Source of the DNA: an uncultured Fibrobacter sp.
GTDB lineage: Bacteria; Fibrobacterota; Fibrobacteria; Fibrobacterales; Fibrobacteraceae
DNA: 64,000 nt
Direction of reading: 5' to 3'
Assembly (NCBI RefSeq): GCF_900316465.1
Contig: NZ_ONDD01000018.1
Location: 1 to 64,000, forward strand
The stretch's first letter is position 1, and each line of letters starts with the position of its first letter. This document shows, piece after piece, positions 60,034-64,000 of the stretch. The notes under the pieces are model-generated. The model was not told where the DNA came from. It saw only the letters and a list, made by a program, of their open reading frames with translations, and did not search any database. Position numbers and translations under genes: made by a program.

Positions 60034-60480
60034 TTATATTTGTACATCCACTTTTGCCACCAGCACTTCGCTGCGGGGCACAACCACGTCACCGGCATTG
60101 CCTTTAAGGGTGAGCGTCAAATTTTCTTCGTCTGCAGCAACGAGCTTGCCCGTAACAGGCTTACCGGTACTGCGGGTCACCCGCAAGAAACGTCCAATAT
60201 TGCGGGTAAAATCGGCAACCGACTTGAGGGGGCGGTCTAGCCCCGGCGACGACACTTCCAAAGTGTAGGCACCTTCAATAATATCCGGATCGGCATCCAG
60301 GGCATCAGACAAGTGGCGGCTCACGTTAGAGCAGTCGTCAATTGTCACCCCTTCGGGCTTGTCTATGTATAGGCGCAGCGTCTTTCTCTTGCCTGCGCGG
60401 AACATGTCCTGTTCCACCAATGTAACGCCGGCAGCTTCGCATGCCTGGGCGATCAATGTATCCAATTTCTGGGCTACCAA
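60034..60480 (-). CDS. rimP: Ribosome maturation factor RimP
   Basis: 148 residues. Needed for 30S maturation. N-terminal alpha/beta domain (LIAQACEAAGVTLVEQDMFR, TLRLYIDKPEGVTIDDCSNV, YTLEVSSPGLDRPL) and C-terminal SH3-like domain (GRFLRVTRSTGKPVTGKLV). It starts at TTG (60480) with GAGG about 7 bases upstream; no in-frame ATG is nearby. First gene of the operon; TATTAT at about 60492-60497 is a possible -10 on the minus strand. Confidence 0.93.
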   Translation of the reverse strand: MVAQKLDTLIAQACEAAGVTLVEQDMFRAGKRKTLRLYIDKPEGVTIDDCSNVSRHLSDALDADPDIIEGAYTLEVSSPGLDRPLKSVADFTRNIGRFLRVTRSTGKPVTGKLVAADEENLTLTLKGNAGDVVVPRSEVLVAKVDVQI

Positions 60481-60640
60481 ATAGACCTCGTATAATAAAC
60501 GGCGTTCGCATACGGCCCCGAAATCTGCTCATTTAAGCCTAAATCGAGTCCACGAACGTCAAGACAAACCAAATAGAGAAAATTTTTAGGGCCTAGGCAA
60601 CCGGATTAACAGAAAATGAGGGCGAAAACGGACAATTAGA

Positions 60641-60690
60641 GATGTGAGATGTGGAATGTGAGATTAATTTCTCATTGCACATTTCACATT
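60641..60690. repeat. Long imperfect inverted repeat
   Basis: Left arm GATGTGAGATGTGGAATG..., centre TTAA, right arm ...CATTGCACATTTCACATT: about 23 bp per arm with a few mismatches. It lies between the rimP operon start and the 60726 gene; no gene in it. Confidence 0.7.
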
Positions 60691-60713
60691 ACTTCCTACT
60701 ATTCTGTAATTAC

Positions 60714-60719
60714 TACATT
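60714..60719 (+). promoter_or_regulatory. -10 element, leaderless promoter of the 60726 gene
   Basis: TACATT, then TGGCGC, then ATG at 60726. Confidence 0.5.
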
Positions 60720-60725
60720 TGGCGC

Positions 60726-60938
60726 ATGGCTTACGTACTTTTGATTCTCGCTACTCTAATCGGTCTTGCTGGTTGCGCCTACTTTTTGCGCAAGAACATT
60801 CTCATGATTCGCGAAAAGAATAAAAACGAGCCCAAGGCCTACAAGCGTAAATTGAATTACGTTCTTACAGGTCTCTGGTACGGCTACCTGACGATTTTCT
60901 TCTTAGGACTTACGATAAATAATATCGGAAACTGGTAA
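60726..60938 (+). CDS. Small two-helix membrane protein
   Basis: 70 residues. Helix 1 MAYVLLILATLIGLAGCAYF, a basic loop (RKNILMIREKNKNEPKAYKR), helix 2 (YVLTGLWYGYLTIFFLGLTI) and a short tail. No family recognised. The start at 60726 is chosen because the helix begins here and TACATT lies 6 bases upstream; a longer in-frame extension is composed of the inverted-repeat sequence. Its stop abuts the convergent Nudix gene. Confidence 0.65.
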   Translation: MAYVLLILATLIGLAGCAYFLRKNILMIREKNKNEPKAYKRKLNYVLTGLWYGYLTIFFLGLTINNIGNW

Positions 60939-61652
60939 TTAGCGTCTAGATTCCAGCCAGCGTTCGTACAAGAAGAGCGCTATAAAGTTCTTTCCATCGA
61001 TAAATTCATGGGCGGCTTCTTCGTAAGGGAGCACCACCGTTTTAATCCATTCGATTTCTTCGGTGTATTCCTGGTCCTTGCCATCCATAGCCTTCAACTG
61101 TTCCGGAGTCACATCGCGTTCGATTGCATACAAACGAATGCGTTCGTCCAGAAGGCCGCAGCTGGCGGCAAAGCCGTCACTCTTGCCCTTGTACCAGAAA
61201 TCCATGAGGTCGATCAGTTCGGAATCGTCGGCCTTAATCTGAGCTTCTTCTTCGAGTTCGCTCAAGGCCACCTTGCGGTAATCCCCCGTCCAGTCCAGAA
61301 TGCCGGCCGGAATTTCGAGAGAAGCCTGTTCGCTAATGGCAAAACGCGGCTGCCTTACCAGCAACAAGTACTTTTTGCCTTCGCAACGCAGCACCACCAA
61401 AACGCCTACGGCATTACCGCGTACAAGAGCGATGCCATGCACCGGGCGGCCATCCGGAAGAGTTGCCGTCGCTTCGAGCTTAATGAATAACGGTTGCCTA
61501 CCCTTGCGCAAAAAATCCACCGATGCAAAGTGGACCTTGGTCACCACAAACTTTTCTTGAGATTTTTCAAGCCATTCCTTGTAAATGCGGGATTCAAGGA
61601 TAATCGGGCGATCCGCCTCGGCAATTTCGGGAGAATAGGAATATTCAATCAT
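60939..61652 (-). CDS. Nudix-fold protein with degenerate Nudix box
   Basis: 237 residues. The fold of ADP-ribose pyrophosphatase-like Nudix hydrolases is visible (YLLLVRQPRFAISEQASLEI then PAGILDWTGDYRKVALSELEEEAQI). In the box the first Glu is Gly, the Arg of REUxEE is Ser and the final Gly is Gln, while the ELEEE metal-binding acids remain. Activity may be changed. Overlaps the upstream lipoprotein gene by ATGA at 61649-61652. Substrate unknown. Confidence 0.75.
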   Translation of the reverse strand: MIEYSYSPEIAEADRPIILESRIYKEWLEKSQEKFVVTKVHFASVDFLRKGRQPLFIKLEATATLPDGRPVHGIALVRGNAVGVLVVLRCEGKKYLLLVRQPRFAISEQASLEIPAGILDWTGDYRKVALSELEEEAQIKADDSELIDLMDFWYKGKSDGFAASCGLLDERIRLYAIERDVTPEQLKAMDGKDQEYTEEIEWIKTVVLPYEEAAHEFIDGKNFIALFLYERWLESRR

Positions 61653-62767
61653 TTTTCTTTCGGGGCGTCCGGCGCAACCGTCGCCTTTTTCCAGATTTTA
61701 TAGAGAAAGTCTAGAACAGTGACGCTGTCAGAATCAACAACCATCTTGTTGGTCGACAGGTTATAGACCATCCAATCTTTTTTAGAATTCGGACCGCAGA
61801 ACGATTCGTCATCATCGGGCGTAAACAGTTCGCGAATAAAGCGGGCCTGTCCACCAACCTGGAAGGTATTAATCGTAAAGTAGCTGAACGTTCCGCATTC
61901 CGGAATCTTTTCGGTATAGTAAGTGCTATAATGCCAAATGGTATCGGGGCGTTCCTGCAGCTTACCAAGTTCCGTCGAATCGTTTTCCCACTTGGAATTG
62001 ATGCAGTACACGGAATCGGAATCAGCACAAGCGTAATGCACCGGCACCAAGTTCGTATCGTTAATGTTCCATGAACTCGGATAAATGGTATCGGGCACAG
62101 TCTTTTTGCACATGTCCACACGGTGCGTGCAAGTAGACTTCATGGTACGCCAGTAGAACACACGCGGCGTAAGGGAATCGAGCACGCGCATCACCGTCGG
62201 AATTGTCTTTCCATGCTTTTTGTCTTTGGTACGCAGCGGGAATTCCTGCACATCCGCAAAAGCAGAATCCAGATACATTTCAAACGTATCTCTCAAAAGG
62301 CTTCCTCGACGAAGGATAATGGAATCCAGCGACGTGTCCGCATCGTTTTTCACCTTGATGACACCGATACCGGACATCTGCTTAGACGAAAGCAAAAGTT
62401 TGAGAGTCGTATCGGGGCGGTAATAAGGGGCGGCACAATCTTCGGCGGTCGCGTGAATCGAAAGCGTCGGCGCAATCCAAAGGACCGAATCTTCCTTGTC
62501 GTAATCCAGATTGATCGACTTCAAGGCGCAATTCGAGAACGTCCACATTTTTCCCATGTCCAGATACAGGGTATCCTTGGACAAGTGAATCGTCTTACCG
62601 GAATCGAGGCGAGCATAGGCAAAAAAGCCTTCGCCATCGTAGCTAAAGTCTTCTTTAGAAACATTCAGGGGACCGTCGGTGTCTTTTTCGCAGCCGGCAA
62701 AAAACACGACTGCAGACAAAATCCACAACAAAGCAAGACCCATGTATTTAGAGCGAAGACGGTTCAT
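61649..62767 (-). CDS. Lipoprotein of unknown function
   Basis: 372 residues. Signal peptide with lipobox FFAGC (Cys near residue 26) and EKDTDGP after it. The mature part contains many Asp/Ser/Thr residues and cysteines (STCTHRVDMCKKT, HYACADSDSVYCI). No family recognised. It has its own TACCTT hexamer 7 bases before the ATG, overlapping the end of the preceding gene, so it may be both cotranscribed and independently expressed. Overlaps the Nudix gene by 4 bases. Confidence 0.75.
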   Translation of the reverse strand: MNRLRSKYMGLALLWILSAVVFFAGCEKDTDGPLNVSKEDFSYDGEGFFAYARLDSGKTIHLSKDTLYLDMGKMWTFSNCALKSINLDYDKEDSVLWIAPTLSIHATAEDCAAPYYRPDTTLKLLLSSKQMSGIGVIKVKNDADTSLDSIILRRGSLLRDTFEMYLDSAFADVQEFPLRTKDKKHGKTIPTVMRVLDSLTPRVFYWRTMKSTCTHRVDMCKKTVPDTIYPSSWNINDTNLVPVHYACADSDSVYCINSKWENDSTELGKLQERPDTIWHYSTYYTEKIPECGTFSYFTINTFQVGGQARFIRELFTPDDDESFCGPNSKKDWMVYNLSTNKMVVDSDSVTVLDFLYKIWKKATVAPDAPKEK

Positions 62768-62774
62768 GAGACCA

Positions 62775-62780
62775 AAGGTA
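62775..62780 (-). promoter_or_regulatory. -10 element, internal leaderless promoter of the 62767 gene
   Basis: Minus-strand TACCTT, then TGGTCTC, then ATG at 62767. It abuts the stop of the preceding gene. Confidence 0.4.
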
Positions 62781-63701
62781 TTAAAAACCGTTCAACTTTT
62801 CAAACGACGCAAGCGAATCAAGTGCGACAGGATGCGTCGAAGCGTAAAAATCGTTCCAACGCACGAACTGGCCATTCAAACGAACCGACAAAAAGAAGGT
62901 CGCACTATCTTTCGGAGAAAGCCTGCCCAGCACCGACTGCACGCCAACGGTATCACCCACCGACAAGGAATCGTTGGGGGCGCCCATGCCCAATGTTTTA
63001 CTAGTCACGTTATAGCCATGGTCAATTTCAACAAAGTAACCAAGGGAATCATGACCCGTTTCGAGCACGCGCCCGGCAAGCACCGGATAAATCGGAGCCT
63101 CGCCGATACCGCTAAACACATCCATCGCAAGCAATGATTCCTGGCCTTCAAAATCAAAGCCTTCGTCAATCGAAAGCGCCGACCATTCCAACGGGAGTCT
63201 CGGGCACACACCAGGGAACTTACACCCCGTATTCTTGGACACCCATATGTAGCTGGAATCCGGTTTCATATAACGTAAATACACCGACTGCACGCTGTCT
63301 TCATGCACCACAAGTAACGCATTACCGAAATCTGCAATCGGGGCAATCCAGTGGAGTTTAGACTTTTCTGTCTTACGGAGAGAACCCACGTAACGCAAGA
63401 ACGGGTTCGGCAAGCGCGAAACAGGAATGGAATCGACCAGCACCCATGAGCACTGCGCCAAGTTCTTTTTTATCGTGAACGGCTTGCCGCCATAAAGTTT
63501 GCAGCGGTAATCCCAGGTTTCAACCGGCTTTTCTTCTTCGTTGCCAGGAAGCGGCAACGCATTTGCAATTTTCGAGACGAATCCCGAAAAATAAGCCGTC
63601 AAAGCCGCCACGGCCACTAGCACGAGTCGGATTAACGGGAACTTATGTTGAGTATTAAAAGATTTGCGCTTACGTGTGTATTCTTGGAACTCGACAGGCA
63701 T
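62781..63701 (-). CDS. Membrane-anchored M23-like protein without catalytic residues
   Basis: 306 residues. Short basic N-terminus, one transmembrane helix (PLIRLVLVAVAALTAYFSGF), a linker, then a domain with the M23/LytM layout: IDEGFDFEG in place of HxGxDF, PVLAGRVLETGHDSLGYFVEIDHGYN, LSVGDTVGVQSVLGRL, and FFLSVRLNGQFV in place of HLHFEV. Two of the zinc ligands are lost, so it is probably a non-enzymatic activator or binding protein rather than a peptidase. The start at 63701 lies 4 bases after the stop of the upstream gene; the longer frame lies inside that gene. Confidence 0.6.
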   Translation of the reverse strand: MPVEFQEYTRKRKSFNTQHKFPLIRLVLVAVAALTAYFSGFVSKIANALPLPGNEEEKPVETWDYRCKLYGGKPFTIKKNLAQCSWVLVDSIPVSRLPNPFLRYVGSLRKTEKSKLHWIAPIADFGNALLVVHEDSVQSVYLRYMKPDSSYIWVSKNTGCKFPGVCPRLPLEWSALSIDEGFDFEGQESLLAMDVFSGIGEAPIYPVLAGRVLETGHDSLGYFVEIDHGYNVTSKTLGMGAPNDSLSVGDTVGVQSVLGRLSPKDSATFFLSVRLNGQFVRWNDFYASTHPVALDSLASFEKLNGF

Positions 63702-63705
63702 CGGA

Positions 63706-64000
63706 CTAAAGGCTGAAAATCGCGATGGCACCGCCCACAGCAGCCAACAAAAGCAAGGCAACAATGATCACGGTCTTGGCCGAAGACGGTTCTTCGTCGA
63801 ACGGAACATCGAGGCCCTTCTTCTTCGAATTTTCCGCCGGTTCTTCCTTGGCAATCGCATTGAAGCTCTTGGTAAACCTGCGGTGCTGACCGGTGCGACG
63901 ATCCAAGTGTGCAGACGGAGCTCCTTCGATAGAGCCCATGGTGCTGCCCATGTTCTGCGATGCGACCGGAACCTGCTCGTCATGAGTCACTTCAATGACA
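63706..64000 (-). CDS. Membrane protein of unknown function (5' end outside window)
   Basis: The frame stays open to the window edge (VIEVTHDEQV...), so the true start is probably upstream of base 64000; a GTG at 63990 is the only visible start-like codon. At least 97 residues: a polar, basic N-terminal part (HLDRRTGQHRRFTKSFNAIA), a Glu/Lys-rich linker and one C-terminal transmembrane helix (TVIIVALLLLAAVGGAIAIF). No family recognised. First visible gene of a probable unit with the M23-like, lipoprotein and Nudix genes. Confidence 0.6.
   Translation of the reverse strand, partial: VIEVTHDEQVPVASQNMGSTMGSIEGAPSAHLDRRTGQHRRFTKSFNAIAKEEPAENSKKKGLDVPFDEEPSSAKTVIIVALLLLAAVGGAIAIFSL

Overview
The window looks like chromosomal DNA of a Fibrobacter species (phylum Fibrobacterota). 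Evidence: two proteins carry the FISUMP (Fibrobacter succinogenes major paralogous, TIGR02145) domain; there is a TIGR02147-family protein; several secreted proteins end in a type IX-like sorting tail; there is a secreted GH16 beta-glucanase; and MurE has the DNPR motif of meso-diaminopimelate peptidoglycan. This is inference from recognised families, not a database match. Both edges cut genes: valS lacks its 5' part at base 1, and a small membrane protein on the minus strand runs off at 64000.

Layout. 1-6600: end of valS with a displaced second copy of its 3' tail, then secreted/lipoproteins, an orphan ABC-2 permease, a TM2 protein, rdgB and two outer-membrane-type proteins. 6861-9742: a compact four-gene cluster (DUF2589, companion, second DUF2589, zinc ribbon) with no recognised function; this is the best candidate for an undescribed system. 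9825-16873: argG, a DnaG-like primase coupled to a GT51 glycosyltransferase, murB, vanZ-like, an RlmI-type methyltransferase and a lipoprotein. 16876-34351: GH16 glucanase, TPR protein, YfhO-like protein, a 40-residue membrane protein, ArsR-methyltransferase fusion, PAP2 phosphatase, FISUMP protein, lipoprotein, HAD hydrolase, rsmE, a 927-residue GLUG-repeat protein, purT and a putative barrel protein. 34790-48706 (minus): the dcw cell-division/cell-wall operon mraZ-rsmH-ftsL-ftsI-murE-murF-ftsW-murG-murC-ftsQ-ftsA-ftsZ, without mraY and murD at their usual place. 48860-53055: a segment of about 4 kb bounded by two near-identical copies of a structured repeat, holding a chimeric gene remnant (zinc-ribbon start joined to a PilB/GspE ATPase end) and a TIGR02147/FISUMP-lipoprotein pair. 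53110-60480 (minus): rimP-nusA-infB-rbfA-truB-ribF plus one outer-membrane-type gene. 60726-64000: small membrane protein, Nudix protein, lipoprotein, degenerate M23-like protein and the truncated edge gene.

A recurrent regulatory pattern: at least 14 genes that start transcription units have a TAnnnT hexamer ending 6-8 bases before the start codon and no Shine-Dalgarno sequence, as expected of leaderless mRNAs. Other genes have clear GGAG-type ribosome sites, and inside operons ATGA or TAATG overlaps are common. No tRNA, rRNA, CRISPR array, transposase or integrase was recognised.
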